Assembly: GCF_003315135.1 (NCBI RefSeq)
Contig: NZ_QNRK01000004.1
Coordinates: 9,154-73,153 of the forward strand
Origin: Roseiarcus fermentans
GTDB taxonomy: Bacteria; Pseudomonadota; Alphaproteobacteria; Rhizobiales; Beijerinckiaceae
Reading direction: 5' to 3'
DNA: 64,000 nt
The first letter of the stretch is position 1, and the number at the start of each line of letters is the position of its first letter. The position numbers and the translations under genes were made by a program. The notes beneath the pieces were generated by a model. The model was given only the letters and a program-made list of their open reading frames with translations. It made no database searches and was not told where the DNA came from. Of this stretch, positions 9,585 to 18,438 are shown one piece after another.

Positions 9585-10892
9585 TTGAACGATACGATCA
9601 ACCCGCCGCATGGCGGGGCGGCCAGCGCCCCGGTCGCGCAACCGGAAGCGCTGGATTCCGGCGCGGTCGCGAGCGCGACGAGTTCGACCCCGGCCGCGGG
9701 CCAGGCGGCCTCGGAAGCCAAGCCGCCCGCTTTTCCCGCGCCCGCGGAACGCCCGACGCAAATGGGTCCGGACGGTTTGCGCTTCGACTTCAACTTCGGC
9801 GCCCGGCTGGCGTTGCCGGAAGGCGCCTGGGAAACCGTCCTGCGCGACCTCGACACCGGCAACGTCCTGTTCGTTGGCAAGCGCGGCGGCAGTCTCGTCA
9901 TGAGCGCCAAACGCTACTTCGTACGGTTCGGCATCGAAGCCATGAAGGACGGCAAGCTGGTGTTCCAACACCAGTTCGATGCGCGCGACCGCGATGTGCT
10001 CATCCAGTTCCCGGTCGGCACCCTCGGCGATTCCATCGGCTGGTTTCCGTACGCGGTGAAATTCAAGGAGCGCCATGGCTGCAAGCTCACCTGCGCGATG
10101 TCGAACGTCATCTGCGAGTTGTTCCGCGACGCCTATCCCGACATCACCTTCCTGACCCATGATCAGGTCAAGCCCGAGACCTATTACGCGACCTATAATA
10201 TGGGCCTGTTTTTCGATGACGATAAGAACGTCTTCCAGCCGTGCGATTTCCGCTATGTCGGACTGCATCGCACCGCAGGCTACATCCTCGGGGTGGATAC
10301 GTCCGACGCGCCGCCGCGTCTGGCGTTGCCGGACGACAGCCGGCCGATCGCAGACCCCTACGTCTGCATCGCCGTGCAGGCGTCGACGCAGTGCAAGAAC
10401 TGGACGAATCCGACCGGCTGGCGGGAGATCGTCGCTTTCCTGAAAGAGCACGGCTATCAGGTGGTGTGCATCGACAAGGAGCCGGTGAACGGGCACGGCA
10501 TCGTCTGGAACCACATGCCGCATGGCGTGATCGACGACACCGGCAACAAGCCGCTGAGCGAACGGGCCCGTTACATCAAGCACGCGGATTTTTTCATCGG
10601 CCTGTCGAGCGGGCTGTCGTGGCTGGCGTGGGCGACGGGAACGCCCGTGGTGATGATCAGCGGTTTCACCCACCCCCTGAACGAATTCGAGACGCCTTAC
10701 CGGGTGATCAACTACCACGCGTGCAACAGCTGCTGGAACGATCCGAAGCACCGTTTCGATCACCACGACTTCCTGTGGTGCCCGCGCCACGCCGGCACGC
10801 CGCGGCAATTCGAGTGTAACCGGCTCATCACCGCCGACCAGGTCAAGGCGACGATTCGAAAGATTCCCGAGTTCAGGGCGAGACAAGCCTAG
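9585..10892 (+). CDS. Autotransporter strand-loop-strand O-heptosyltransferase (TibC/Aah-like)
   Basis: Predicted cytoplasmic glycosyltransferase of the bacterial autotransporter heptosyltransferase family, which transfers heptose from an ADP-heptose donor to serines of strand-loop-strand passenger repeats. The 435-residue protein has a proline/alanine-rich N-terminus, then the family's LRFDFNFGARL segment and VQFPVG-like GDSIGWFPY, a GT-B core, and a C-terminal cysteine cluster (C380, C383, C399, C411 from the TTG start) matching the iron-finger described for TibC. I chose TTG at 9585 because GAGGGGAT precedes it; an in-frame TTG at 9516 would add 23 residues but overlaps a TTGACA hexamer. 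It is divergent from the giant strand-loop-strand protein, its obvious substrate. The family assignment is firm; sugar and substrate are inferred. Confidence 0.9.
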   Translation: MNDTINPPHGGAASAPVAQPEALDSGAVASATSSTPAAGQAASEAKPPAFPAPAERPTQMGPDGLRFDFNFGARLALPEGAWETVLRDLDTGNVLFVGKRGGSLVMSAKRYFVRFGIEAMKDGKLVFQHQFDARDRDVLIQFPVGTLGDSIGWFPYAVKFKERHGCKLTCAMSNVICELFRDAYPDITFLTHDQVKPETYYATYNMGLFFDDDKNVFQPCDFRYVGLHRTAGYILGVDTSDAPPRLALPDDSRPIADPYVCIAVQASTQCKNWTNPTGWREIVAFLKEHGYQVVCIDKEPVNGHGIVWNHMPHGVIDDTGNKPLSERARYIKHADFFIGLSSGLSWLAWATGTPVVMISGFTHPLNEFETPYRVINYHACNSCWNDPKHRFDHHDFLWCPRHAGTPRQFECNRLITADQVKATIRKIPEFRARQA

Positions 10893-11132
10893 CGGCGGCC
10901 TGGCGCGAACGAACCCAGTCGATCGGGCGGCGACGCGGCGCGCCGGCGGTCCGAGCCGCCGAAGTCGCGGACGCGTTCGGCGGACCACACGGGCGGCGCG
11001 GCGGCGAAGGCGGGCTGACGGTTCGCCACCGGCGGCGCCCCGAGCGGGCCGCAGGGATTTTTTGCGTTTCCCGCTTGCCGAACCGCGCGCGGGGCCCAAT
11101 CTCACGAGTTCCGCAACCGTTTGTCGAACGCC

Positions 11133-11843
11133 ATGGTCAAGCCCCCCAACGCCCCCGTCGCGAGGACCGCGGCCCGCGAGGACGTCGCAGCCTTCCTCGA
11201 CGCCGCCAGCCGCACGCCCGCTCCGGCGGTCTCGGGGCGCGGGCGGCTGATCTTCGCGCTCGACGCCACGATGAGCCGGCAGCCGACCTGGGACGCCGCG
11301 CAGCGGCTGCAAGCGCGGATGTTCGACGCGGCCGCCCGGTCCGGCGGGCTCGCGGTCCAGCTCGTCTATTATCGCGGCCTGAGCGAGTGCCGCGCGTCCC
11401 GGTTCGTGTCCGACGGCCGCGGCCTCGCCGATCTCATGAGCCGGATCGAGGTGCGCGGCGGCGAGACGCAGATCCGGCGGGTGCTGGTCCACGCCCGTGA
11501 CGAAGCCCGGCGCGCCAAGGTCGGGGCGCTGGTGTTCGTCGGCGACGCGATGGAGGAAAACCCGGACGCGCTCCTGGCGCTGGGCGGGGAGCTGGCGCTG
11601 CTCGGCGTCAAGGCGTTCATGTTCCAGGAGGGCAGCGATCCTGCGGCTGCGCGCCTGTTCCGCGAGATCGCGCGGCTCACCGACGGCGCCTACAGCGCCT
11701 TCGATTCGGGCGCATCGGCCCGGCTCGAGGCGCTGCTCAGGGCGGCTGCGGCCTATGCGGCGGGGGGACGCGCGGCGCTGGCGCGCGAAGCCGAGTCCGA
11801 CCCGACGGCGCGGCTTCTCCTGTCCCAGATGCGCAAATCGTGA
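11133..11843 (+). CDS. von Willebrand factor A domain-like protein
   Basis: A 236-residue protein with a VWA-like Rossmann fold: strand LIFALDATMS carries a MIDAS-like DxTxS, followed by QLVYYRGLSECRASRF, a VGALVFVGDAMEE strand and ALLGVKAFMFQEG. No signal peptide or membrane segment is seen. The start is the ATG at 11133; a TTG at 11121 is in frame. The downstream membrane J-domain gene lies 90 bases away on the same strand, so they may be co-transcribed. Such a VWA/J-domain pairing suggests a shared function around a protein complex, but no substrate or pathway can be named. Confidence 0.75.
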   Translation: MVKPPNAPVARTAAREDVAAFLDAASRTPAPAVSGRGRLIFALDATMSRQPTWDAAQRLQARMFDAAARSGGLAVQLVYYRGLSECRASRFVSDGRGLADLMSRIEVRGGETQIRRVLVHARDEARRAKVGALVFVGDAMEENPDALLALGGELALLGVKAFMFQEGSDPAAARLFREIARLTDGAYSAFDSGASARLEALLRAAAAYAAGGRAALAREAESDPTARLLLSQMRKS

Positions 11844-11932
11844 ATCTCGCGTAACCTCTCCCGGCCCCGGCCCCGAAACCCTCCGCCGACGAACGGCGGG
11901 CGCCGGCGCTGACATGGAAAAGCAACGCCGCG

Positions 11933-12688
11933 ATGAACTTCATCATCGGTCTCGTTCTGCTGATTTTGCTCCTGTCCGCGATCAAGCAGTTCGCCCGCAT
12001 GGACGCGGCCGCGGCCGCGCGCGCGGTCAGGACCGGCGGCGGCGTCCTCGGGCTGATCGTCGCGGCGCTGCTGCTGCTGCGCGGCCGGATCGTGTTCGCG
12101 GCCGCGCTCGCCGGCATGGCGGCGAGCTTCGCCGGCTGGAGCAAGTTCGGGTTGGGCAAGTTCGGGCAGGGATGGCCGGGCGGACTCGGACAGGGATGGA
12201 CCAACTTTCGCACGCCCGGCGCCGCGGACCCGAACGGCGGCCGGGTTTCGACGGCGCGCTCGGCGACGCTGGAGGTGCGCCTCGATCACGACAGCGGCGT
12301 CATGACCGGCGCCGTGCGCGCCGGCGCCTACGCCGGCCGGGCGCTGGAAACCCTGTCGCGCCCCGAACTCGTCAGCCTGCTCGGCGAGCTCCGTCGCGAC
12401 GATCCGGACGGCGTCCCGCTGCTAGAGACATATCTGGACCGCCGGTTTGCCGGCTGGCGTGAGGCAGACCAGGGTGAGCGCGAGGCGGGGCGCGGGTCGG
12501 CGAGCGGAGCGATGACGCGCCGCGAGGCCTGGGAGACCCTGGGTCTCGCGGAGGGCGCGAGCGCCGAGGACATCATCGGCGCCCATCGGGCGCTGATGAA
12601 GAAGCTTCATCCAGATCGCGGCGGCTCGACCGGCCTTGCCGCGCGGGTCAATCAGGCCAAGGATGTTCTGCTGCAACGGCACGGGTAG
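11933..12688 (+). CDS. Membrane-anchored DnaJ (J-domain) protein
   Basis: 251 residues. An N-terminal hydrophobic helix (residues 2-17) is followed by a second hydrophobic stretch (~37-65), a glycine-rich linker, a middle region similar to the TIM14-type alphaproteobacterial J-proteins (LEVRLDHDSGVMTGAVRAG), and a C-terminal J domain with helix EAWETLGL and the HPD tripeptide in KLHPDRGG. The HPD loop stimulates an Hsp70 ATPase, so the protein likely recruits DnaK to the inner membrane. ATG at 11933 gives the membrane anchor at the very start. It follows the VWA gene in the same direction. Confidence 0.82.
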   Translation: MNFIIGLVLLILLLSAIKQFARMDAAAAARAVRTGGGVLGLIVAALLLLRGRIVFAAALAGMAASFAGWSKFGLGKFGQGWPGGLGQGWTNFRTPGAADPNGGRVSTARSATLEVRLDHDSGVMTGAVRAGAYAGRALETLSRPELVSLLGELRRDDPDGVPLLETYLDRRFAGWREADQGEREAGRGSASGAMTRREAWETLGLAEGASAEDIIGAHRALMKKLHPDRGGSTGLAARVNQAKDVLLQRHG

Positions 12689-12741
12689 GGCGCTCCGCGA
12701 AGGAGAGTGGGAAGCCGGGGCGGGGGAGAGGGTGTCGGTCA

Positions 12742-14319
12742 TCAGTCACGGGTCGCAAAGCACGAGAATCCGTCCCGCTTGAGCGAGCGGCAGGCCTGCT
12801 CGGCCGAGACCGAGTCGAGGCCGGCGAACTGGGCGCGGTAATAGGCTCCGTCGCCCTTGCGCACTTTCAGGGTCACGGGCTTGGCCGCCGCGAGCTGGCC
12901 GCGGTCGCGGCTGCGCGCCTTGATGAGCAGCGCGGTCGCCTTGGCGGCGTCGTCGGTGGCGCCGATCTGGATCTTCCAGCCCTTTCCCGCCGATGGCGTG
13001 TCGCTGTCTGCGCCGTCGCCGGCCGAGCGCGCCGCGACCGTCGTCTGGGCCGGGCGCGGCGCCGCGTCGGCGCCCTTTTTCCAGCCGAGCGCGGCGGGCG
13101 TGACCGGCTTCCCGGCTGGCGCGGCGTCGGCGACCCGCTCGGCCGCGACCGGCGGCTCGGCGATCGGACGCGGCGGGACGGGCGTCGGCTGCCCCTTGAC
13201 GGGCGTCTGGACCGCAGCGACGCGCAGCGTCGGCTGGTCGTCGTCGTCGCTGTAGTCGCCCTCGCTGTCGGCGCCCGGGGCGGGGCGGGCGGTGGGCAAG
13301 CGGGTCGGGACGCTGGCTGCGACGACGGCGGGCCGGTTGCGGGCCTGCGGCGGCGGGGACGGGTCCGGCTGGTCGTCGGCCGACGCGTCGGCGACCCGCG
13401 TCGCGGTGCGCACGGTCGAGCCCTGGGCGATGTGATCCTCGATCAGGTTTTCCATCACCCGGTCGCGGGCGGCGGCGCTGCGCCCGCCCATCACGACCGC
13501 GATCAGCGACCGGCCGTCGCGATGGACCGAGGTCAGGAGATTGAAGCCCGAGGCCCGGGTGTAGCCGGTCTTGATGCCGTCGACGCCGTCCACCCGGCCG
13601 AGCAGGTGGTTGTGATTGCCGATCGTCTCGCCGGCGTATTCGAACGACTCGGTCGAGAAATAGCGGAAGTAGCGCGGGAACCGGTCCTCGAGCGAGCGCG
13701 CCAGCACGGCGAGGTCGCGCGCGGTGGTGATCTGCTCGTCGTTGGGAAGCCCGGAGGCGTTGCGGTAGGTGGTGCGCGACATGCCGAGCGCGCGCGCCTT
13801 GCGGGTCATCATGTCGGCGAACGTGTCCTCGTCGCCCCCGACCGCCTCGGCGATCGCGACGGCGATGTCGTTGGCGGAGCGGGTGACCACGGCCTTGATC
13901 GCGTCCTCGACGCTGATCGTCTCGCCCGGATCGAGGCCGAGCTTCGAGGGCTCCTGGGCGGCTGCGTGCTGGGAGATCGGGATGCGCGACTGCAAGGTCA
14001 TCGCGCCCCGGTCGAGTTTTTCGAACAGCAGATAGAGGGTCATCACCTTGGTGATCGAGGCGGGATGGCGGAGCCCGTCCGGATCGGCCGCGTAGAGGGC
14101 GCGGCCGCTGTTGGCGTCGACGACATAGGCCGAGAAGGTGGGCGACGACGGCGCGGCGGCGCGGACGACGTGCCGGCTGTGCGCGGCATGGGCGAAGTGG
14201 CGGACGTGGCGGTGAGCGTCGGCCGGCGCCGCGGCCAACAGCAGCGCCGAGGCCAGGAACGCTCCAGCCGCCAGCCGGGCCGCGCGGCCGAGATGCGAAT
14301 TGGGAATACGCAACGCCAT
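12742..14319 (-). CDS. D-alanyl-D-alanine carboxypeptidase with C-terminal SPOR domain
   Basis: A 525-residue penicillin-binding protein of peptidase family S11 that trims the terminal D-Ala of peptidoglycan stem peptides in the periplasm. It has an N-terminal signal segment (LAAGAFLASALLLAAAPADA), the catalytic SxxK as S88-I-T-K91, SAN in TRSANDIAVA, and KTG in GIKTGYT. A long proline/alanine-rich linker leads to a SPOR domain near residues 445-525 (WKIQIGA, then YYRAQFAGL and CRSLKRDGFSCF), which binds denuded glycan at division sites. The ATG at 14319 is preferred to an adjacent in-frame TTG at 14322. It is convergent with the J-domain gene and divergent from the phasin. Confidence 0.92.
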   Translation of the reverse strand: MALRIPNSHLGRAARLAAGAFLASALLLAAAPADAHRHVRHFAHAAHSRHVVRAAAPSSPTFSAYVVDANSGRALYAADPDGLRHPASITKVMTLYLLFEKLDRGAMTLQSRIPISQHAAAQEPSKLGLDPGETISVEDAIKAVVTRSANDIAVAIAEAVGGDEDTFADMMTRKARALGMSRTTYRNASGLPNDEQITTARDLAVLARSLEDRFPRYFRYFSTESFEYAGETIGNHNHLLGRVDGVDGIKTGYTRASGFNLLTSVHRDGRSLIAVVMGGRSAAARDRVMENLIEDHIAQGSTVRTATRVADASADDQPDPSPPPQARNRPAVVAASVPTRLPTARPAPGADSEGDYSDDDDQPTLRVAAVQTPVKGQPTPVPPRPIAEPPVAAERVADAAPAGKPVTPAALGWKKGADAAPRPAQTTVAARSAGDGADSDTPSAGKGWKIQIGATDDAAKATALLIKARSRDRGQLAAAKPVTLKVRKGDGAYYRAQFAGLDSVSAEQACRSLKRDGFSCFATRD

Positions 14320-14322
14320 CAA

Positions 14323-14681
14323 CGCGCCCCGATTGACCTAACGCAGCCGCCGGGAAAACGCCCGCGGACAGGCGAGGACGTTATGGCGACGCGGTTACGG
14401 CGCGGTTAACGGGACCGCGACAAAGACCGGGGAAAAGTGGCCAAACCCTTGAAGAGGCGTCCGAACCCGCGCCGACGACAGCGGCGAAGGCTTTGCGCGG
14501 GAGTTACGAAACCGTCGTCAATGTCATGAAATCCCATCAGGATTCGCTTACCGGGTTGTAGCGCCAAGAACGGTCTATGTTGCAGTGCAAAAAAAGTTCT
14601 TGACATTCATGGTGCAGTGCACATAATGACCTCATCGAACGAGGCCGGAACGATGCGGCCGAGACCACTGAGGAGAGCACG
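14323..14681. other. Intergenic region between the carboxypeptidase and the phasin
   Basis: About 360 bases between two divergent genes. The right part holds the phasin promoter and its inverted repeats, described separately. The left part is GC-rich and shows nothing I can name. A 66-codon frame on the minus strand (14406-14606) overlaps the phasin promoter and has no family resemblance. Confidence 0.5.
14580..14627 (+). promoter_or_regulatory. Phasin promoter with two flanking inverted repeats (candidate PhaR operators)
   Basis: TTGACA at 14600-14605 and CATAAT at 14622-14627 are spaced 16 bases, a good sigma-70-type promoter. TTGCAGTGCAA (14580-14590) sits upstream of the -35 element, and GTGCAGTGCAC (14612-14622) lies in the spacer and touches the -10. 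Both are perfect inverted repeats around a central base and share TGCAGTGCA. Phasin genes are commonly repressed by PhaR, which binds TGCA-rich dyads, so these are candidate PhaR operators. The binding protein is inferred. Confidence 0.7.
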
Positions 14682-15023
14682 ATGGCCAGCACCCCGAATT
14701 TCGTAGAGATGCAGGATTTCTCCAAGCAGCAGTTCGAGGCGATCACGTCGGCCTCGTCGACCCTCACCAAGGGCCTGCAGGACCTCGCCGTCGAGTCGAC
14801 GGACTACACCAAGAAGGCGTTCGCCGCCGGGACGGAGACCTTCGAGAAGCTGCTCGGCGCCAAGAGCCTCGAAGCCGCGATCCAGATCCAGTCGGACTAC
14901 GCCAAGCAGAGCTACGAGGGCTTCGTCGCCCAGTCGAGCAAGATGTCCGAGCTTCTCGCCAAGTTCGCCTCCGAGGCGATGAAGCCCGTCACCGCGGCCT
15001 ATGCCAACTTCCAGCCGAAGTAA
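14682..15023 (+). CDS. Phasin (polyhydroxyalkanoate granule-associated protein)
   Basis: A 113-residue helical, alanine/serine-rich protein of the phasin_2 family: FVEMQDFSKQQFEAI, TKGLQDLAVESTDYTKKAF and IQIQSDYAKQSYEGFVAQSSKM are the amphipathic helices typical of the family. Phasins coat polyhydroxyalkanoate granules and control their size and number. The ATG at 14682 has GAGGAG-type sequence about 8 bases upstream. A strong promoter with two dyads lies before it and a strong rho-independent terminator after it, so it is a single-gene unit. Some phasin_2 proteins have other roles, so granule binding is inferred from the family. Confidence 0.9.
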   Translation: MASTPNFVEMQDFSKQQFEAITSASSTLTKGLQDLAVESTDYTKKAFAAGTETFEKLLGAKSLEAAIQIQSDYAKQSYEGFVAQSSKMSELLAKFASEAMKPVTAAYANFQPK

Positions 15024-15373
15024 TCCGCCGGAGACCGGGGCCTCCGCGCCTCGCGGTTTTCGAAAGACGGCAATCACGAGCCGGCGTCCCTCGGGGACGC
15101 CGGCTTGTTTTTTTATCTGCCGCGCCTATCTGCCGGTAAGGGCGCCGGGGTTCGCGCCCCGGTCGGGCTTCGAGACGCGCGAGGCGAGGGCTGGCCGTGT
15201 TTGGACCGGGGCCTGAAAGTCCGGCAGAATGGCCCCTTGCGTGCGACGAGTAAATTCGCAATTCTTTCCCGATAGCGGGCGCAGGCGGGAACAACGGCCG
15301 GATGCCCACATTCAGACGTGTTCGCGTGCGTTATTGGTGACGCCAAGAAGAACGCAACAAACGGGGACAGTTC
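15024..15373. other. Intergenic region between phasin and clpS
   Basis: About 350 bases. It begins with the phasin terminator (15079-15114). The rest, up to the clpS start, contains an AT-richer stretch around 15240-15360 that probably holds the clpS-clpA promoter, but no -35/-10 pair stands out. No coding region is supported. Confidence 0.5.
15079..15114 (+). terminator. Rho-independent terminator of the phasin gene
   Basis: A perfect 12-base-pair stem, AGCCGGCGTCCC (15079-15090) with GGGACGCCGGCT (15094-15105), and a three-base TCG loop, followed by TGTTTTTTTAT. Confidence 0.93.
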
Positions 15374-15823
15374 GTGGCAGGCGCCTCAAATCCGTTGGTC
15401 CTTCGCCTGAGAGCCGGGATGGCGCGGCTGGCGCGCTGGCTCGCCCCCGGTTTCGGCGCCGCGCCGGCGCCGGCGCCGATCCGGGCCGCAGGCCCCCGGG
15501 AGCCCAAGAGGGGAGGCGAAAACCCCGGCGCCGGGGCGGCCGTGATCACCCGCACCCGGACCCAGACCAAGCGCCCGAACATGTATCGTGTGCTGCTGCT
15601 GAACGACGATTACACGCCCATGGAGTTCGTCATCTCGATCCTGCAGTCGTTCTTCAACAAGGACACGCAGGAAGCTACGCAGATCATGCTGCAGGTGCAC
15701 CACAACGGCGTGGGGGAATGCGGGGTCTACACCTATGAGGTGGCGGAGACGAAAGTGTCGCAGGTGATGGACCACGCCAGAAAGAATCAGCACCCGCTTC
15801 AATGCATCATGGAAAAGAAGTGA
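15374..15823 (+). CDS. clpS: ATP-dependent Clp protease adaptor ClpS
   Basis: ClpS delivers N-degron substrates to ClpA. The core from about residue 60 is typical: [19 protein letters not shown], the helix with [20 protein letters not shown] and the C-terminal [26 protein letters not shown]. The visible frame of 149 residues starts at GTG 15374 and is longer than usual ClpS because of an arginine/alanine/proline-rich N-terminal extension; ATG at 15419 would give 134 residues and may be the real start. clpA starts ten bases after the stop codon, so both are one operon. Confidence 0.95.
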   Translation: MAGASNPLVLRLRAGMARLARWLAPGFGAAPAPAPIRAAGPREPKRGGENPGAGAAVITRTRTQTKRPNMYRVLLLNDDYTPMEFVISILQSFFNKDTQEATQIMLQVHHNGVGECGVYTYEVAETKVSQVMDHARKNQHPLQCIMEKK

Positions 15824-15832
15824 AAGGGCTCC

Positions 15833-18256
15833 ATGCCGATATTTTCCCGCACCCTTGAGAAGACGCTCCGCAAGGCCCTGTCGCTCGCGAACGAACGTCA
15901 CCATGAATACGCGACGCTCGAGCACCTTCTGCTCGCGCTGATCGACGACACGGACGCCGCCGCGGTGATGCGCGCGTGCAGCGTGGATCTCGAGGTGCTT
16001 CGCAAGACGGTCGTCAACTATCTGGACACGGAGCTCGAGAACCTGGTGGTGGACGGCCAGGACGAAGCCAAGGCGACCAACGGCTTCCAGCGGGTCGTGC
16101 AGCGCGCGGCGTTCCATGTCCAGTCGTCGGGGCGCGAGGAGGTCACCGGGGCCAACGTGCTCGTCGCGATCTTCGCCGAGCGGGAGACCCACGCGGCCTT
16201 CTTCCTGCAGGAGCAGGACATGACGCGCTACGACGCGGTCAACTACATCAGCCACGGCATCGCCAAGCGCCCCGGTCATTCCGACTCGCGCCTGCCGCGC
16301 GGCGCGGACGACGAGCCCGAGGCGCGCGAGGCCAAGGACGCGAAGGACGCGGGGGATTCCAAGAAGAAGGAGGGGGCTCTGGACGCCTATTGCGTCAACC
16401 TCAACCGCAAGGCGCGCGACGGACGGATCGACCCGCTGATCGGCCGCGAATCGGAGGTCCAGCGCACCATCCAGGTGCTGTGCCGCCGGCAGAAGAACAA
16501 TCCGCTGCTGGTCGGCGACCCGGGCGTCGGCAAGACCGCGATCGCCGAGGGGCTGGCGCGCAAGATCGTCAATTCCGAGGTGCCCGAGGTGCTGGAATCG
16601 GCGACCGTGTTCGCGCTCGACATGGGCGCGCTGCTCGCCGGCACCCGCTATCGCGGCGATTTCGAGGAACGCCTCAAGCAGGTGATGAAGGAGATCGAGC
16701 AGCACAAGGACGCGATCCTGTTCATCGACGAGATCCACACCGTGATCGGCGCCGGGGCGACCTCGGGCGGCGCGATGGACGCCTCGAATCTGCTGAAGCC
16801 GGCGCTCGCGCAGGGGACGCTGCGCTGCATCGGCTCGACCACCTACAAGGAATACCGGCAGTACTTCGAGAAGGACCGGGCGCTGGTGCGCCGGTTCCAG
16901 AAGATCGACGTGAAGGAGCCGAGCGTCGCCGACGCGATCGAGATCCTCAAGGGCCTCAAGCCCTATTTCGAGGAGTTCCACAAGCTGCGCTACACCGGCG
17001 ACGCGGTGAAGGCCGCGGTGGAACTGTCGTCGCGCTACATCCACGACCGCAAGCTGCCCGACAAGGCGATCGACGTCATCGACGAAACGGGCGCCTCGCA
17101 GATGCTCCTGCCCGAAGCGAAGCGGAAAAAGACGATCGGGGTCAAGGAGATCGAGGCGACCGTCGCATCGATGGCCCGGATTCCGCCGAAGTCGGTGTCG
17201 AAGGACGACACCGAGGTGCTGCAGCATCTCGAGGACACGCTCAAGCGCTCGGTCTACGGTCAGGACGCCGCGGTCACCGCGCTCGCCGCGGCGATCAAGC
17301 TCGCCCGCGCCGGCTTGCGCGAGCCGGAGAAGCCGATCGGCTGCTACCTGTTCTCCGGCCCGACCGGCGTCGGCAAGACCGAGGCCGCGCGCCAGCTCGC
17401 CACCAGTCTCGGCCTCGAGCTCATCCGCTTCGACATGTCGGAATACATGGAGCGGCACACGGTCTCGCGGCTGATCGGCGCCCCTCCCGGCTATGTCGGC
17501 TTCGACCAGGGCGGGCTGCTCACCGATGCGATCGACCAGCATCCGCACTGCGTGCTGCTCCTGGACGAGATCGAGAAAGCCCATCCGGACTTGTTCAACA
17601 TCCTGCTGCAGGTCATGGACCACGGCAAGCTGACCGACCATTCCGGCAAGGCGATCGATTTCCGCAACGTGATCATGATCATGACCACCAATGCGGGCGC
17701 CCAGGATCTGGCCAAGGCGGCCTTCGGCTTCCACAAATCGACCCGGGAAGGCGACGACAAGGAGGCGATCGACCGGCTGTTCGCGCCCGAGTTCCGCAAC
17801 CGCCTCGACGCCATCATCCCGTTCGCCCGCCTGCCGGAAGAGGTGATCTCGCGCGTCGTCGACAAGTTCATTCTTCAGCTCGAGGCGCAGCTCGCCGACC
17901 GCAACGTGGTGATCGAACTGACCGAGGAGGCGCGCGGCTGGCTGGTCAAGCACGGCTACGACGAGTCGATGGGCGCGCGGCCGATGTCCCGCGTGATCCA
18001 GACCCAGATCAAAACGCCGCTCGCCGACGAGGTGCTGTTCGGCAAACTGAAGAACGGCGGCGTGGTGAAGGTCGTGGTGACCGGCGACGAGACCGGCGAG
18101 AAGAAGCTCGGCTTCGTCTATCCCGAGGGTCCGGCGGCGCCGCGGATGGAGCGCGACATCATGCTCGCCGCGAAGGCCCGCGGGCGATCGAAGAAGCGGG
18201 TCGAGCCGGCTGCGACCGAGGCTCCGCCCGACGAGACGCCGGAGCCGACGCCCTGA
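15833..18256 (+). CDS. clpA: ATP-dependent Clp protease ATP-binding subunit ClpA
   Basis: 807-residue AAA+ unfoldase that feeds ClpP. The N-terminal double Clp_N domain (about residues 1-150) binds ClpS. The first AAA+ module has Walker A GDPGVGKT at 228-235 and [14 protein letters not shown] as Walker B; the second has GPTGVGKTE at 509 and [12 protein letters not shown]. The charged linker after residue 160 ([19 protein letters not shown]) is typical of ClpA, and there is no ClpB-type middle coiled coil. It starts ten bases after clpS and is followed by a terminator at 18282-18320. Confidence 0.97.
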   Translation: MPIFSRTLEKTLRKALSLANERHHEYATLEHLLLALIDDTDAAAVMRACSVDLEVLRKTVVNYLDTELENLVVDGQDEAKATNGFQRVVQRAAFHVQSSGREEVTGANVLVAIFAERETHAAFFLQEQDMTRYDAVNYISHGIAKRPGHSDSRLPRGADDEPEAREAKDAKDAGDSKKKEGALDAYCVNLNRKARDGRIDPLIGRESEVQRTIQVLCRRQKNNPLLVGDPGVGKTAIAEGLARKIVNSEVPEVLESATVFALDMGALLAGTRYRGDFEERLKQVMKEIEQHKDAILFIDEIHTVIGAGATSGGAMDASNLLKPALAQGTLRCIGSTTYKEYRQYFEKDRALVRRFQKIDVKEPSVADAIEILKGLKPYFEEFHKLRYTGDAVKAAVELSSRYIHDRKLPDKAIDVIDETGASQMLLPEAKRKKTIGVKEIEATVASMARIPPKSVSKDDTEVLQHLEDTLKRSVYGQDAAVTALAAAIKLARAGLREPEKPIGCYLFSGPTGVGKTEAARQLATSLGLELIRFDMSEYMERHTVSRLIGAPPGYVGFDQGGLLTDAIDQHPHCVLLLDEIEKAHPDLFNILLQVMDHGKLTDHSGKAIDFRNVIMIMTTNAGAQDLAKAAFGFHKSTREGDDKEAIDRLFAPEFRNRLDAIIPFARLPEEVISRVVDKFILQLEAQLADRNVVIELTEEARGWLVKHGYDESMGARPMSRVIQTQIKTPLADEVLFGKLKNGGVVKVVVTGDETGEKKLGFVYPEGPAAPRMERDIMLAAKARGRSKKRVEPAATEAPPDETPEPTP

Positions 18257-18281
18257 CTTGACCAAGGGTTGTGTGGATATG

Positions 18282-18320
18282 AACCGCCTCCCGTCCGCCC
18301 GACGGGGGGCGGTTTTCTTT
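18282..18320 (+). terminator. Rho-independent terminator of clpS-clpA
   Basis: AACCGCCTCCCGTC (18282-18295) pairs with GACGGGGGGCGGTT (18301-18314), with one T-G wobble, around a CGCCC loop. It is followed by TTTTCTTTCT. Confidence 0.88.
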
Positions 18321-18371
18321 CTGGCGGCGCGAGTCGTGCCGCGCGCCGCGGCGGTTGAGGCGGCGCGGCGG

Positions 18372-18410
18372 CAAAAGACAACCGGCGGATGGGGCTGGCC
18401 CTCCCGCCGG
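18372..18410 (-). terminator. Probable terminator of the downstream Omp gene
   Basis: On the minus strand, CCGGCGG and CCGCCGG arms (18404-18410 and 18382-18388) enclose a GC-rich loop and are followed by TTGTCTTTTG. The same arm sequence is used in the terminator of the paralogous Omp gene at 19528-19574. Confidence 0.6.
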
Positions 18411-18438
18411 CTGCTTCGCTCGAACCCGACCGGTTCGA

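Noticed and set aside
14406-14606. 66-codon minus-strand frame upstream of the phasin
   Set aside because: Overlaps the phasin promoter elements, has no ribosome site of note and no recognisable family.
15229-15738. Plus-strand frame overlapping the clpS start region
   Set aside because: Different frame from clpS, no motif; the ClpS frame is unmistakable from its core.
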